From Dyella thiooxydans (GTDB lineage: Bacteria > Pseudomonadota > Gammaproteobacteria > Xanthomonadales > Rhodanobacteraceae), in assembly GCF_001641285.1 (NCBI RefSeq), contig NZ_CP014841.1:930001-994000 (forward strand): DNA of 64,000 nucleotides, written 5' to 3'. Below the pieces are notes generated by a model, which was not told where the DNA came from, made no database searches, and saw nothing but the letters and a program-made list of their open reading frames with translations. Both the position numbers and the translations under genes were made by a program. Positions 42,525-53,014 of this stretch are shown in pieces (position 1 is the stretch's first letter; each line of letters opens with the position of its first letter).

Positions 42525-42580
42525 GGTGCTGTTTTTATCCGGGTGGCTCCAGTGCGCCCATTCAATCGACCGGTACTCCC

Positions 42581-43189
42581 ATGATCGACATCTCCGAGCG
42601 GGCCCAGGCCCATTTCCGCAAGCTGCTCGCGCAACAGGGCGACGAAGAGCTGGGCATCCGGCTGCGGGTGACTGCCGCCGGCACCCCTGCTGCCGATTGC
42701 GAGCTCGAATTCTGCGAGCGGCAAGACCTGACCGGCCGCGAGTGGACGCTCGAGTGCGAGGGCTTTCAGTTCTACCTCGAGGGCGACAGCGTGCGTTGGC
42801 TCAACGAGGCCAGCATCGATTTCGAGCCGAACCCCACCGGTGGTCAGCTCAACATCCGTGCGCCGGGCATCAAGGGGCAGACGCCGGGCAAGGATGCCGG
42901 CCTGGTGGAACGCGTGCAGTACGTGCTGGAGGCGGAGATCAACCCGCGCCTGGCGTCGCACGGCGGACGGGTCAGTCTGCGCGAGATCGATGCCGAGGGC
43001 GTGGTGGTGCTGCAGTTCGGTGGCGGCTGCCATGGTTGCGGCATGGTCGACGTAACCCTCAAGCAGGGGGTGGAGAAGACCCTGCGCGAGCGGGTGCCGG
43101 AGGTGACCGCGGTGCGCGACGCCACCGACCATGCCAAAGGCAGCAAGCCTTACTACGAAGGGCGACGCGGCAGTTCGGCGATGGACTGA
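42581..43189 (+). CDS. nfuA: Fe-S cluster biogenesis/carrier protein NfuA
   Basis: The protein has 202 residues: an N-terminal degenerate A-type domain (ISERAQAHFRKLL) and a C-terminal Nfu domain with the cluster-binding C150-H-G-C153 (FGGGCHGCGMVD). It carries [4Fe-4S] clusters to target enzymes, especially under oxidative stress or iron starvation. A terminator follows at 43206. Confidence 0.95.
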   Translation: MIDISERAQAHFRKLLAQQGDEELGIRLRVTAAGTPAADCELEFCERQDLTGREWTLECEGFQFYLEGDSVRWLNEASIDFEPNPTGGQLNIRAPGIKGQTPGKDAGLVERVQYVLEAEINPRLASHGGRVSLREIDAEGVVVLQFGGGCHGCGMVDVTLKQGVEKTLRERVPEVTAVRDATDHAKGSKPYYEGRRGSSAMD

Positions 43190-43205
43190 CCCGCGGACAG
43201 CAAAA

Positions 43206-43228
43206 AGCCCGCCGAAGCGGGCTCTTTG
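43206..43228. terminator. Intrinsic terminator between nfuA and the cytochrome pair
   Basis: Stem AGCCCGC (43206-43212) and GCGGGCT (43217-43223), loop CGAA. It is flanked by A on the left and T on the right, so it can serve the two convergent units. Confidence 0.8.
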
Positions 43229-43251
43229 CAGGCTGCCGGGGCGCGTGAATC

Positions 43252-43602
43252 TTACTTGTCGCCCTGGATGTGCCCGTTCAGCGTGCTGAGCTTGGTCGGC
43301 AGGCTGGAGAAGTACGCGGTGATGTCCTCGATGTCCTGGTCGGACAGCGTGGCGGCGAAGCCCTTCATGATCGGGTTGTTGCGGCCGCCGGTCTTGTATT
43401 CGTGCAGGGCCTGCTCGAGGTAGCCCTGGTACTGGCCGGCCAGACGCGGGTACTGCGGATCGACCGCATTGCCATCGGCGCCGTGGCAGGCGAAGCAGGT
43501 GGCGGCCTTGGCCTTGCCGGCCTGCGGATTGCCGGCCGCCATCACGGAGGAGGAGGCGAACGCCAGCGCGGCGAACGAAATCAGGGTGAGCGCACGGGTC
43601 AT
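43252..43602 (-). CDS. Periplasmic c-type cytochrome (class I, cytochrome c553/c4-like)
   Basis: The protein has 116 residues with a signal peptide (LISFAALAFASSSVMAA) and one haem-binding motif C36-F-A-C-H40. A likely axial Met is in PIMKGFAATLSDQDIEDITAYFSSL. It carries electrons in the periplasm. The paralogous cytochrome gene starts 18 bp upstream, so the pair is an operon and probably a tandem duplication, equivalent to a split di-haem cytochrome c4. Confidence 0.9.
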   Translation of the reverse strand: MTRALTLISFAALAFASSSVMAAGNPQAGKAKAATCFACHGADGNAVDPQYPRLAGQYQGYLEQALHEYKTGGRNNPIMKGFAATLSDQDIEDITAYFSSLPTKLSTLNGHIQGDK

Positions 43603-43620
43603 GCGGAATCCTTTGGCAGC

Positions 43621-43944
43621 TTACTTGGCGAGGCTGGAGAGATAGGCGGCGATGTCCTGGATGTCCTTGTCGGACAGACTCTGCGCCTGCGCCATCATCG
43701 TCGGGTGGGTGCGGTCGCCACTCTTGTACCCGTGCAGCGCATTGATGATGTACTGCTCGTTCTGGCCGGCGATGCGCGGCACCGGGTAGTCCGGGTAGGC
43801 GTTCGTATAGCCCTCGACGCCGTGGCAGCCGTTGCAGGTGTAGACGAGCTTGCGCCCGGCAGCCTTGTCGCCTTCGGCATGTGCGGCACCCACGGTGAAC
43901 AGGGCGGCGGCCGCGGCGAGGCCGAGCAGTTGCAGTCGAGTCAT
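43621..43944 (-). CDS. Periplasmic c-type cytochrome (class I), first gene of the pair
   Basis: The protein has 107 residues: signal peptide (LLGLAAAAALFTVGAAHA), haem motif C37-N-G-C-H41 and a C-terminal TMMAQAQSLSDKDIQDIAAYLSSL with the axial Met. It shares layout and the closing helix with the downstream cytochrome. A promoter with an overlapping dyad lies just upstream (43975-44023). Confidence 0.9.
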   Translation of the reverse strand: MTRLQLLGLAAAAALFTVGAAHAEGDKAAGRKLVYTCNGCHGVEGYTNAYPDYPVPRIAGQNEQYIINALHGYKSGDRTHPTMMAQAQSLSDKDIQDIAAYLSSLAK

Positions 43945-43974
43945 TGCGTTAGATCCCCAGAGTCCGGCAAGTAC

Positions 43975-44023
43975 GTGACACCAAAGTCACCGAAGTATAG
44001 AGGCTGCCCGAGACCAGCGACAA
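43975..44023 (-). promoter_or_regulatory. Promoter and operator-like dyad of the cytochrome pair
   Basis: On the minus strand TTGTCG (44023-44018) and TATACT (43999-43994) are 18 bp apart. The inverted repeat GTGAC-N6-GTCAC (43975-43990) covers the expected transcript start near 43987. The half-site spacing differs from CRP/FNR sites, so the regulator is unknown. Confidence 0.5.
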
Positions 44024-44083
44024 CAATCGGCCGGCACGCGCGCGTGGCCTCCGGAGCCCTGCGTGGGGGCAGGTTCTTGCGGC

Positions 44084-45316
44084 TCAGAACAGGCTGCGGA
44101 AGATGTGCACGCCAGCGCTGTATTCGCCGATCAGCGTGCCGATGCTGACCAGGAAAAAGTTCAGCAAGGTGCGGGCCACGCGGTTCTTCCACCATCCGGT
44201 CCAGTGCCCGACCTGCTCGCGCAGGGTCTCGAAATCGCCCACCCGCGGCTTGCGCACCCATGCTTCGGCCATCGCGCTGATGCCGCCGGCCGGCACGCCG
44301 GGACGGAACGGCTTGATCGGTGCGGCCACGAAGGCGGCGGCCACGCTCAGCGGATGCCCCCCGGCCACCAGCGCGCCGAGCGCGGCGAAGCCGCCGGTGA
44401 ACAGCACCCAGTGCCAGAGCGCATCGGCACCCAGCGCCGCGTTGCGGTGGAAGGCATAGGCGATCATCGCGAACACCGCGAGCACCAGGCCGATCGCCAA
44501 CCACTTCGGCCAGCGCGCTTTCGGTGGTGTCTGTGCCAGCGCGGCAGCGGTGGCGCTCGGGTCGCTTCGGTCCTCGCGCAGTTGCGTGGCCAGGCCCTTG
44601 AGATGGCCTGCACCGATCACCACGAGCACCTTGTGCACCGGGGGCGCGGCGAGTCCGGCCTCCTCGCGCAGACGCGCCGCCATGAAACTGTCGCGTTCGC
44701 CGATCAGGCTGCGGTAGAGCGGCTCGGACTGGCTGGCGAATTCGCTGAAGGCGCTCTCCAGCAGGTCGCTCTGCTTGAGCTTTTCGATCTCGTGTTCGGC
44801 AATGTCCTCGCGGTCGAACACGCTGGCCAGCAGGCTGCCCAGCAGGCCGAAGCGCTGCCAGAAACCGACGCTGCGCCAGGCTCGCTTGAGCGTCGTGCCG
44901 ACGTCGCGATCGACCAGCCATACCGGCGTGCCCCGCGCTTCGGCACCGTCCATCGCCGCCTTCATCTCGGCACCCGGCTGGATGCCGTACTGGTCGGCCA
45001 GCCGCTGCTGGAACGAGGAGAGCACCAGGCTGGCCGCCACCATGCCGGCCTTGCCCTGGCGGATCACCTGGAACAGGTCAGTGCGACGGAACGCCTCCGG
45101 ATCGCGCATGCCGTGCGCGCGGCTGTCGCACAGCTCGACCGCCACGGCATCGAACGTTTCATGCGCCAGCATCGCCTGGACGGCGTCCACGCTGGCGCGC
45201 GACACGTGGGCCGTGCCGAGCAGCACGTATTCCACGCCGTCGCGCTCGACGCGCTCGATCGGCTGGTCGACCAGCGCGGCGGGCAGGGAGGACAGGTCGG
45301 CAGCGTCAGCGGTCAT
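44084..45316 (-). CDS. TraB/PrgY/GumN-family protein with C-terminal membrane domain
   Basis: The protein has about 410 residues. The first 240 form a TraB domain: VLLGTAHVSRASVDAV with the GTAH motif, VAVELCDSRAHGM and VLVVIGAGHLKGL with the GxxH motif, which resembles the TIKI/EreA-like metal-dependent hydrolase fold. The last 150 residues form several helices (WLAIGLVLAVFAMIAYAF, FTGGFAALGALVAGGHPL, FFLVSIGTLIGEYSAG). The family is implicated in processing peptides, but no substrate is known. ATG at 45316 is chosen; in-frame starts at 45349 and 45373 are possible. Confidence 0.8.
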   Translation of the reverse strand: MTADAADLSSLPAALVDQPIERVERDGVEYVLLGTAHVSRASVDAVQAMLAHETFDAVAVELCDSRAHGMRDPEAFRRTDLFQVIRQGKAGMVAASLVLSSFQQRLADQYGIQPGAEMKAAMDGAEARGTPVWLVDRDVGTTLKRAWRSVGFWQRFGLLGSLLASVFDREDIAEHEIEKLKQSDLLESAFSEFASQSEPLYRSLIGERDSFMAARLREEAGLAAPPVHKVLVVIGAGHLKGLATQLREDRSDPSATAAALAQTPPKARWPKWLAIGLVLAVFAMIAYAFHRNAALGADALWHWVLFTGGFAALGALVAGGHPLSVAAAFVAAPIKPFRPGVPAGGISAMAEAWVRKPRVGDFETLREQVGHWTGWWKNRVARTLLNFFLVSIGTLIGEYSAGVHIFRSLF

Positions 45317-45411
45317 GCGGTGGAACCGGATCGGGGGAATGCCAAGCATGGGGACCGCGCCGGTATCGGACAAGCGCGACCGTCGGCACGGTTCAGCCGA
45401 GGGGCGAGGAT

Positions 45412-46302
45412 TCAGTCACGGAATCGCCTGAGCAGGTCGCCGTAGGCGTCGATGCGGCGGTCGCGCAGGAACGGCCAGATGCGCCGCACGTGCTCGCTGC
45501 GGGCCATGTCGACGTCGACGATCAGCAGCTCGCGCGCGTCGGTGCCGGCGCGGGCCAGGAATTCGCCCTGCGGCCCGGCGACGAAGCTGGTGCCCCAGAA
45601 CTGGATGCCCGCACCCACGCCCGACGGGTCCGCCTCGTAGCCGGTGCGGTTGCACGACAGCAGCGGCAGGCCGTTGGCCACCGCGTGGCCGCGCTGCACG
45701 GTGACCCACGCCTCGCGCTGGCGGTCTTTCTCATCCTGCGCGTCGTTCGGGTCCCAGCCGATCGCGGTGGGGTAGAGCAGCAGGTCGGCGCCGGCCAGCG
45801 CCATCAGGCGCGCCGCTTCCGGATACCACTGGTCCCAGCACACCAGCACGCCGAGGCGGCCGACCGAGGTGTCGATCGGCTCGAAGCCCAGGTCGCCCGG
45901 CGTGAAATAGAACTTCTCGTAGAACGCCGGATCGTCCGGGATGTGCATCTTGCGGTACTTGCCGGCGATCGCCGCCGAGCGGTCGAACACCACCGCGGTG
46001 TTGTGGTACAGCCCGGTGGCACGCTTCTCGAACAGCGAGGCAACGATCACCAGCTTGAGCTCCTCGGCCAGCTTGCCGATGCGCGCGGTGCTGTGGCCGG
46101 GGATCGTCTCGGCCAGGTCGAACTCGTCCACCGACTCGCGCTGGCAGAAGTACGGGCCGTTGTGCAGCTCCTGCAGCAGCACCAGCTCGGCGCCGGCCGC
46201 AGCGGCCTCGCGCAGGCCGGCCTCGATCGCGTCGAGATTGGCGTCGCGGCTGCCGCGATGGGTTTCCTGCAGCAGGGCCACCTTGAGGGTCTTGCGGGTC
46301 AT
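45412..46302 (-). CDS. aguB: N-carbamoylputrescine amidase
   Basis: The protein has 296 residues, a nitrilase-superfamily enzyme with catalytic Glu (ELVLLQELHNGPYF), Lys (KYRKMHIPDDP) and Cys (LVCWDQWYPEAARL). It hydrolyses N-carbamoylputrescine to putrescine, CO2 and ammonia. It lies 33 bp downstream of aguA on the same strand, giving the two-step route from agmatine to putrescine. Confidence 0.95.
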   Translation of the reverse strand: MTRKTLKVALLQETHRGSRDANLDAIEAGLREAAAAGAELVLLQELHNGPYFCQRESVDEFDLAETIPGHSTARIGKLAEELKLVIVASLFEKRATGLYHNTAVVFDRSAAIAGKYRKMHIPDDPAFYEKFYFTPGDLGFEPIDTSVGRLGVLVCWDQWYPEAARLMALAGADLLLYPTAIGWDPNDAQDEKDRQREAWVTVQRGHAVANGLPLLSCNRTGYEADPSGVGAGIQFWGTSFVAGPQGEFLARAGTDARELLIVDVDMARSEHVRRIWPFLRDRRIDAYGDLLRRFRD

Positions 46303-46335
46303 CTCGGGAATCCTGTGTCGTGGAACGTCGTCGGC

Positions 46336-47382
46336 TCAGCCGACGAGCCCGGCCGGCAACTGCATGGTGATGCAGTGCAGGCTGCCGTTCTGCCAGATCA
46401 GCGGGCGGCAGGGTACCTGCACGACCTCGCGGCCGGGGTGGGCTTCACCGATGATCCGTGCCGCTTCGTCATCGGCCGCGTCACCATAGGCGGGCACCAG
46501 CACTGCACCATTGACGATCAGGTAGTTCGCGTACGACGCCGCCAGGCGCCGCCCTTCGTCGATGATCGGTCGGGCCCACGGCAGTGGGTGCAGCGCGTAC
46601 GGACGACCGTCGGCCGTGCGCAGCGCGGCCAGCTCGCTACCCATCCGCTGCAGTTCATCGAAATGGGGATCGCTGGCGTCGTCGCAAGCCTGGTACACGA
46701 TCCGGTCGCCGGGCGCGAAGCGCGCCAGCGTATCGATATGGGCGTCGGTATCGTCGCCTTCCAGGTAACCGTAGTCGAGCCAGAGGATGCGCGAGGCGTG
46801 CAGGCCGTCGCGCAGGATGGCGTTCATGTCCTCGCGCGACTGCTCCGGATGGCGCTGGTTGAGGCAGCGCCAAGTGGTCAGCACGGTGCCGGAGCCATCG
46901 CTCTCGATGCCGCCGCCTTCCAGTGCCCAGTCGATGCGGCGGTGCGCGGCCTGGCCGAACACGCCGGCGTCGACCAGGCCGGCGATCAGCGCGTCGTCCT
47001 GCTCGGCGCCGAACTTGCCGCCCCAGCCGGTGAAGCGAAAATCGGTCAACTGGAAGCGACCGGCGTCGTCGCGCAGGGTGATCGGGCCGGAGTCGCGCAG
47101 CCAGGTGTCGTCGTACGGCAGTTCGACGAAGCGGATGCGCTCGAGGCGGGCACCCGCCTCCCGGATGAGGCGTTCGGCGTGGACGCGCACGGTGGCGTCG
47201 GGCACCACGATCACCAGCGACTCGAAGCGGGTCACCGCAGCGGACAGGGCGGCATAGGTGGTCTCGACGGACGCCAGCCGGTCGGCCCAGTCGGTGCCGG
47301 CGTGCGGCCAGGCGATCAGCACCGCGGCCTGCGGTTCCCATTCCGCCGGCAGGCGCAGGGTGGAGTCGTTCATCGGGGACAT
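46336..47382 (-). CDS. aguA: Agmatine deiminase
   Basis: The protein has 348 residues, peptidylarginine-deiminase fold: DDTWLRDSGPI, WALEGGGIESDGSGTVLTT, the His/Asp region DDTDAHIDTLARF and the catalytic Cys in NGSLHCITMQLP near the C-terminus. It converts agmatine to N-carbamoylputrescine. ATG at 47382 or, three codons later, 47373 may start translation. Confidence 0.95.
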   Translation of the reverse strand: MSPMNDSTLRLPAEWEPQAAVLIAWPHAGTDWADRLASVETTYAALSAAVTRFESLVIVVPDATVRVHAERLIREAGARLERIRFVELPYDDTWLRDSGPITLRDDAGRFQLTDFRFTGWGGKFGAEQDDALIAGLVDAGVFGQAAHRRIDWALEGGGIESDGSGTVLTTWRCLNQRHPEQSREDMNAILRDGLHASRILWLDYGYLEGDDTDAHIDTLARFAPGDRIVYQACDDASDPHFDELQRMGSELAALRTADGRPYALHPLPWARPIIDEGRRLAASYANYLIVNGAVLVPAYGDAADDEAARIIGEAHPGREVVQVPCRPLIWQNGSLHCITMQLPAGLVG

Positions 47383-47440
47383 TCGCTCGTCGGGGAAACA
47401 CGGAACGGCGAATTGTAAGGCACCGGATGTCCCGGTGCGG

Positions 47441-47466
47441 CAGCCCCGGCCCGCCGGCCGGGGCTG
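47441..47466. other. GC-rich hairpin between the BamE-like gene and aguA
   Basis: CAGCCCCGGC (47441-47450) and GCCGGGGCTG (47457-47466), loop CCGCCG. No U run follows in either direction, so it is more likely a stability or attenuating hairpin than a classical terminator. Confidence 0.5.
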
Positions 47467-47473
47467 GGGGCGA

Positions 47474-47815
47474 TTACTTCGCGGCCGACGGATCGGTGTT
47501 GTTGCCGGCCGGCGTGTTCAACACGCTGTGGATCACGTGGTTCTTCTCGAAGTACACGATGAACGTCGCGTAGTCCCAGCGGTTGATCACCGGGTGCTTC
47601 GCGGTATCCCCGCCGCGCGGGCTGAGCTTGCGCTGCGGTGCGCCGTACTTCTTTTCCACCTGCGCCATGGTCATGCCGCGGGTGGGCAGGTTCATGCCCT
47701 TTTCCTGCTTGACGCGGTTGATCAGCAGGTTGTCCGCGCTGGCCGCGGACGGCAGCGCGACAGCGCCGACGGCCAGGGCGCAGGCCAGTGCCAGGCTGAA
47801 ACGACGGTTGATCAT
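47474..47815 (-). CDS. Small periplasmic protein with BamE-like fold signature
   Basis: The protein has 113 residues. A signal peptide (LALACALAVGAVALPSAASA) is followed by RGMTMAQVEKKYGAPQRK and a pair of strands (RWDYATFIVYFEKNHVIHSVL). This is the helix-helix-strand pattern of the SmpA/OmlA (BamE-like) fold; there is no lipobox, so it would be soluble in the periplasm. Function is unknown. GGAGAGGGG precedes the ATG at 47815. A 10-bp GC hairpin (47441-47466) lies after the stop. Confidence 0.72.
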   Translation of the reverse strand: MINRRFSLALACALAVGAVALPSAASADNLLINRVKQEKGMNLPTRGMTMAQVEKKYGAPQRKLSPRGGDTAKHPVINRWDYATFIVYFEKNHVIHSVLNTPAGNNTDPSAAK

Positions 47816-47974
47816 GATCCCCTCTCCACGGAATGCGTGCTGCGCCGTTTTAGCAGAAGCCCCGGCGCTTAGCCACGGCACACGACCGGGTTTGCGATGG
47901 GTTGGGCGTTCCGCAGCCGCTATGATGTGCGGCTGCGGGCGCGGCGTGCGCCCGGTCCGTATGGTTTCCCTCGC

Positions 47975-49879
<1,905 letters not shown>

Positions 49880-49889
49880 GGCCGGTGGC

Positions 49890-50798
49890 ATGAGCCAGCT
49901 CGCTCCGGTCGCCCTCTGGCTGCCCGCGCTGGCGCGCTTCGCGCCGGACCATCCACTGCATCGCGCCCTGCGCCAGGGCAACCGCCAGCCCGATGGCCAG
50001 CGTGGCTACATGGATGGGCTGGGGCGCTACTTCCAGACGCATGCCCGCGCGCTGCCGGCCGCCGCCTTGCTGCGACAGCACCTCGCCGGTGACGCCGGTG
50101 ACACGCCGTGGCTCTGCGCCGATCCCGCCTGGGTGCAGGCCGAGATGAACGGCGCACGCCTGCTCGCCTGCGGCCAGCTCGGTCTGTCGCAGGACGAGGC
50201 CGAGGCGCTGGCTGCGCCGCTGCGCCCGGTGTTCGGTGATGCCGGCATGCAGCTGGAGGTCACCGCGCCCGACCGCTGGCAGGTACGGCTGGTGGAGGGC
50301 ACGCCCGTGCCGGACTTCGCCGCGCCCGAGCAGGCGCTGGGCGAGGATCTGTACCAGCACCTTCCGCAGGGCGCCGAGGGACGACGCTGGCGGATCCTGA
50401 TCAATGAGCTGCAGGTGCTGCTGCACCAGCATCCGCTCAATGCCGAGCGCCGGGCCAGGGGGCTGCCGCCGGTGAACAACCTCTGGCTGTGGGGGGGTGG
50501 ATCGCTGCCCAATCATGTGGTGGCTGGGCCGACGCGGGTGGTCGGCGACGATCCGCTGCTGCTGGCGCTGGCCGCACGGGCGGGTATCCCGGCCGTACCC
50601 CGCTCGACGGGTTCGGTCGGCGCCGCTGCCGAGGGCGCCCTGGTCGATCTGCAGGATCTGCCGGTCGCCGAGCTGGAGCAGGCGTGGTGGCCGGTGATCG
50701 AGGCGTTGTTGGCGCAGCGCACCGTGCAACTGGATTTCGCCAGCGGCGAGCGCTGGCTGCACAAGCCGTTGCACCGCTGGCGGTTCTGGCGGCGGTGA
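49890..50798 (+). CDS. rpfE: RpfE-like protein
   Basis: The protein has 302 residues, soluble, with no recognised catalytic motif; segments such as NNLWLWGGGSLP give a weak likeness to the alkaline-phosphatase/independent phosphoglycerate mutase group. Sequence character and the position directly before recJ match RpfE of Xanthomonas, where it lies near the DSF (rpf) cluster and affects virulence and metabolism by an unknown mechanism. The recJ ATG is only 2 bp after the stop. The name rests on remembered synteny. Confidence 0.6.
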   Translation: MSQLAPVALWLPALARFAPDHPLHRALRQGNRQPDGQRGYMDGLGRYFQTHARALPAAALLRQHLAGDAGDTPWLCADPAWVQAEMNGARLLACGQLGLSQDEAEALAAPLRPVFGDAGMQLEVTAPDRWQVRLVEGTPVPDFAAPEQALGEDLYQHLPQGAEGRRWRILINELQVLLHQHPLNAERRARGLPPVNNLWLWGGGSLPNHVVAGPTRVVGDDPLLLALAARAGIPAVPRSTGSVGAAAEGALVDLQDLPVAELEQAWWPVIEALLAQRTVQLDFASGERWLHKPLHRWRFWRR

Positions 50799-50800
50799 GC

Positions 50801-52507
50801 ATGCAGTTGCGTCGTCGCGTGATGAAGGGCGCGCCACAAGGCTGGTCGGCACAGGTGCATCCGGTACTGCAGGCGGTCTATGCCGCGCGCGGCGTGCTGT
50901 CGCCGGATGAAGCCGAGCATCGGCTGGCGCGGATGGCTTCGCCGCAGGCACTCGGTGGCATGGACCAGGCCGTCGCGTTGCTGATCGAGGCGATCCGCGG
51001 GCAATGGTCGATCGTCGTGGCCGGCGACTACGACTGCGACGGCGCCACCGGCACCGCCGTCGCGCTGCGCGGCCTGCGCCTGCTGGGCGCCACCGATGTG
51101 CGCTACGCGATCCCCAACCGCTTCGTGCACGGTTACGGCCTCAGCGCGGCGCTGGTCGCATCGCTGCAGCCGACGCCGCAACTGGTGATCACCGTGGACA
51201 ACGGCGTGGCCAGCGTCGACGGCGTGGCGGCGGCGAAGGCGCGAGGCATCCGCGTGCTGGTGACCGACCACCACCTGCCGGGCGAGCGCCTGCCGGACGC
51301 CGACGCGATGGTCAATCCGAACCTGCCCGGCGATGGCTTTCCCAGCAAGGCGCTGGCCGGCGTCGGCGTGATGTTCTACCTGCTGCTGGCGACGCGTGCG
51401 GCGCTGCGCGGGCAGGGCGCGTTCGGCGACGGTGCGGAGCCGGATCTGTCGGTCCTGCTGGATCTGATTGCGCTCGGTACCGTGGCCGACCTGGTGCCGC
51501 TGGACTTCAACAACCGCGTGCTGGTCGAGGCCGGGCTCAAGCGCATCCGCGCCGGTCGTGCCTGTGCCGGCATCGCGGCGCTGATCGAGGCCGGCAAGCG
51601 CAGCGTGGCGACAGTCTGCGCCAGCGATCTCGGCTACGTGGTCGGCCCTAGGCTGAATGCAGCCGGTCGACTGGAAGACATGAGCCTGGGTGTGGAGTGC
51701 CTGCTCACCGACGACCCGTCGCGCGCCATGCATCTGGCCGCCGAACTGGACCGGATCAATCGCGAGCGCCGCGACCTGCAGGCCTCGATGGTGGCCGAGG
51801 CGGAGCAGATGGTCGGCGCGGCCCACGCCACCGATGCGGTGGGCGTGGCCCTGTTCGAGCCGAGCTGGCATGCGGGTGTGGTCGGGCTGGTGGCGTCCAA
51901 GCTGAAGGAGCGCCTGCACCGACCGGTGATCGCCTTCGCGCCGGCCAGCGAGGACGAGACCGAAGTGCTGCGCGGCTCGGCGCGCTCGATTGCCGGCTTC
52001 CATATTCGCGACGCGCTGGCTGCCATCGATGCGCGTCAGCCGGGGCTGGTCGAGCGCTTCGGCGGGCATGCCATGGCGGCCGGCCTGAGCCTGCGCGCCG
52101 AGGATTTCGACCGTTTCGCCGGAGCGTTCGACGCGGTGGCCCGCGAGTGGCTGGGCGATCGCCCGCTGCAGGCCGTGCTGGATAGCGATGGCGAACTCGG
52201 GCCCGGGCAACTGGACCTGGATCTGGCCCGGTTGTTGCGGCACGCCGCGCCGTGGGGGCAGGCCTTCCCCGAGCCGGTGTTCGACAACGTGTTCGAGTGC
52301 CGTTCCTGGCGAGTGATGGCCGAGAAGCATCTGAAACTGCAGCTGCGTGATCCGCGCGACGGACAGGTCTACGAAGCAGTGATGTTCAACGCCTACACCG
52401 GCGCAGCGCCACCACCGGTGCTGCGCGCGGCCTACGAACTGGCGGTGAACGACTGGCAGGGGCGCGAGAGCCTGCAGTTGCTGCTGCGGCATATCGAAGC
52501 GGTCTGA
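50801..52507 (+). CDS. recJ: Single-stranded-DNA-specific exonuclease RecJ
   Basis: The protein has 568 residues. DHH-family motifs in order: VVAGDYDCDGATGT, ITVDNGVASVDG, VTDHHLPG, then PRLNAAGRLEDM and a DHHA1 domain with RFGGHAMAAGLSL. The OB-fold region at the C-terminus follows. It degrades 5' single-stranded tails in RecF recombination and mismatch repair. ATG at 50801 follows the rpfE-like stop by 2 bp, indicating coupling. Confidence 0.96.
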   Translation: MQLRRRVMKGAPQGWSAQVHPVLQAVYAARGVLSPDEAEHRLARMASPQALGGMDQAVALLIEAIRGQWSIVVAGDYDCDGATGTAVALRGLRLLGATDVRYAIPNRFVHGYGLSAALVASLQPTPQLVITVDNGVASVDGVAAAKARGIRVLVTDHHLPGERLPDADAMVNPNLPGDGFPSKALAGVGVMFYLLLATRAALRGQGAFGDGAEPDLSVLLDLIALGTVADLVPLDFNNRVLVEAGLKRIRAGRACAGIAALIEAGKRSVATVCASDLGYVVGPRLNAAGRLEDMSLGVECLLTDDPSRAMHLAAELDRINRERRDLQASMVAEAEQMVGAAHATDAVGVALFEPSWHAGVVGLVASKLKERLHRPVIAFAPASEDETEVLRGSARSIAGFHIRDALAAIDARQPGLVERFGGHAMAAGLSLRAEDFDRFAGAFDAVAREWLGDRPLQAVLDSDGELGPGQLDLDLARLLRHAAPWGQAFPEPVFDNVFECRSWRVMAEKHLKLQLRDPRDGQVYEAVMFNAYTGAAPPPVLRAAYELAVNDWQGRESLQLLLRHIEAV

Positions 52508-52587
52508 GGCGTTTTCACGCCGCACTGCTTGCACGGAGCGGCGGTTCGGAGTGCGATGGCGGCATCGTCCCGCAAGGAGTGTCATCC

Positions 52588-52953
52588 ATGATCGAGCAGA
52601 TCACCGATCTTCCCGCCGGCGTGCTGGGTTTCCGCGCCCGCGGCCAGGTTACCGCCGCCGACTACGAAAACGTGCTGGTGCCGGACGTCGAAGCCGCCTT
52701 CGCGATGAACCCCAAGCTGCGCCTGATGTACCACTGCGGCGAGGACTTCACCGGCTTCGACGCCAAGGCCGCCTGGGACGATGCCAAGCTCGGCATGCGT
52801 CATTTCAGCGGCTGGGAAAAGGTCGCCCTGGTCACCGACGTGGGCTGGCTGCGGGTGGCGGCGCGGGCGATGCGCTTCGCGATTCCGGCCGAGTTCCGCC
52901 TGTTCGCCAATGCCGAGTACGCGCAGGCGCGGGACTGGCTGCTGGCGCCCTGA
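52588..52953 (+). CDS. SpoIIAA-like (STAS/IIA-like) protein
   Basis: The protein has 121 residues. MIEQITDLPAGVLGFRARGQVTAADY in pieces, KLRLMYHCGEDFTGFD and the closing EYAQARDWLLAP match the SpoIIAA-like family (small alpha/beta fold similar to STAS domains). Function is unknown, perhaps regulatory or lipid-binding. AAGGAG stands eight bases before the ATG at 52588. Confidence 0.82.
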   Translation: MIEQITDLPAGVLGFRARGQVTAADYENVLVPDVEAAFAMNPKLRLMYHCGEDFTGFDAKAAWDDAKLGMRHFSGWEKVALVTDVGWLRVAARAMRFAIPAEFRLFANAEYAQARDWLLAP

Positions 52954-52979
52954 GCGGTATGGCCGTCCAGAAATAGTTC

Positions 52980-53008
52980 TTGCACCGCATCAAAAGTCGT
53001 GATCTAGT
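52980..53008 (+). promoter_or_regulatory. Possible promoter of the asnB leader
   Basis: TTGCAC (52980-52985) and TCTAGT (53003-53008), 17-bp spacing, a moderate match. It would start transcription at about 53014-53015, that is at the leader-peptide ATG itself (leaderless). No Shine-Dalgarno sequence precedes that ATG, which agrees. Confidence 0.35.
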
Positions 53009-53014
53009 CGGGCC

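Noticed and set aside
43975-43990. The GTGAC/GTCAC dyad as a CRP (Clp) site
   Set aside because: CRP sites have GTGA-N6-TCAC spacing; here the same halves are separated by eight bases and the site lies at +1, so it was kept only as an operator of unknown factor.
45490-47418. Plus-strand ORF of 642 codons opposite aguB and aguA
   Set aside because: Its composition is that of the complementary strand of two well-conserved enzymes, with no domain of its own.
52579-52587. GTG at 52579 as start of the SpoIIAA-like gene
   Set aside because: It overlaps the AAGGAG ribosome-binding site of the ATG at 52588, which is better placed.
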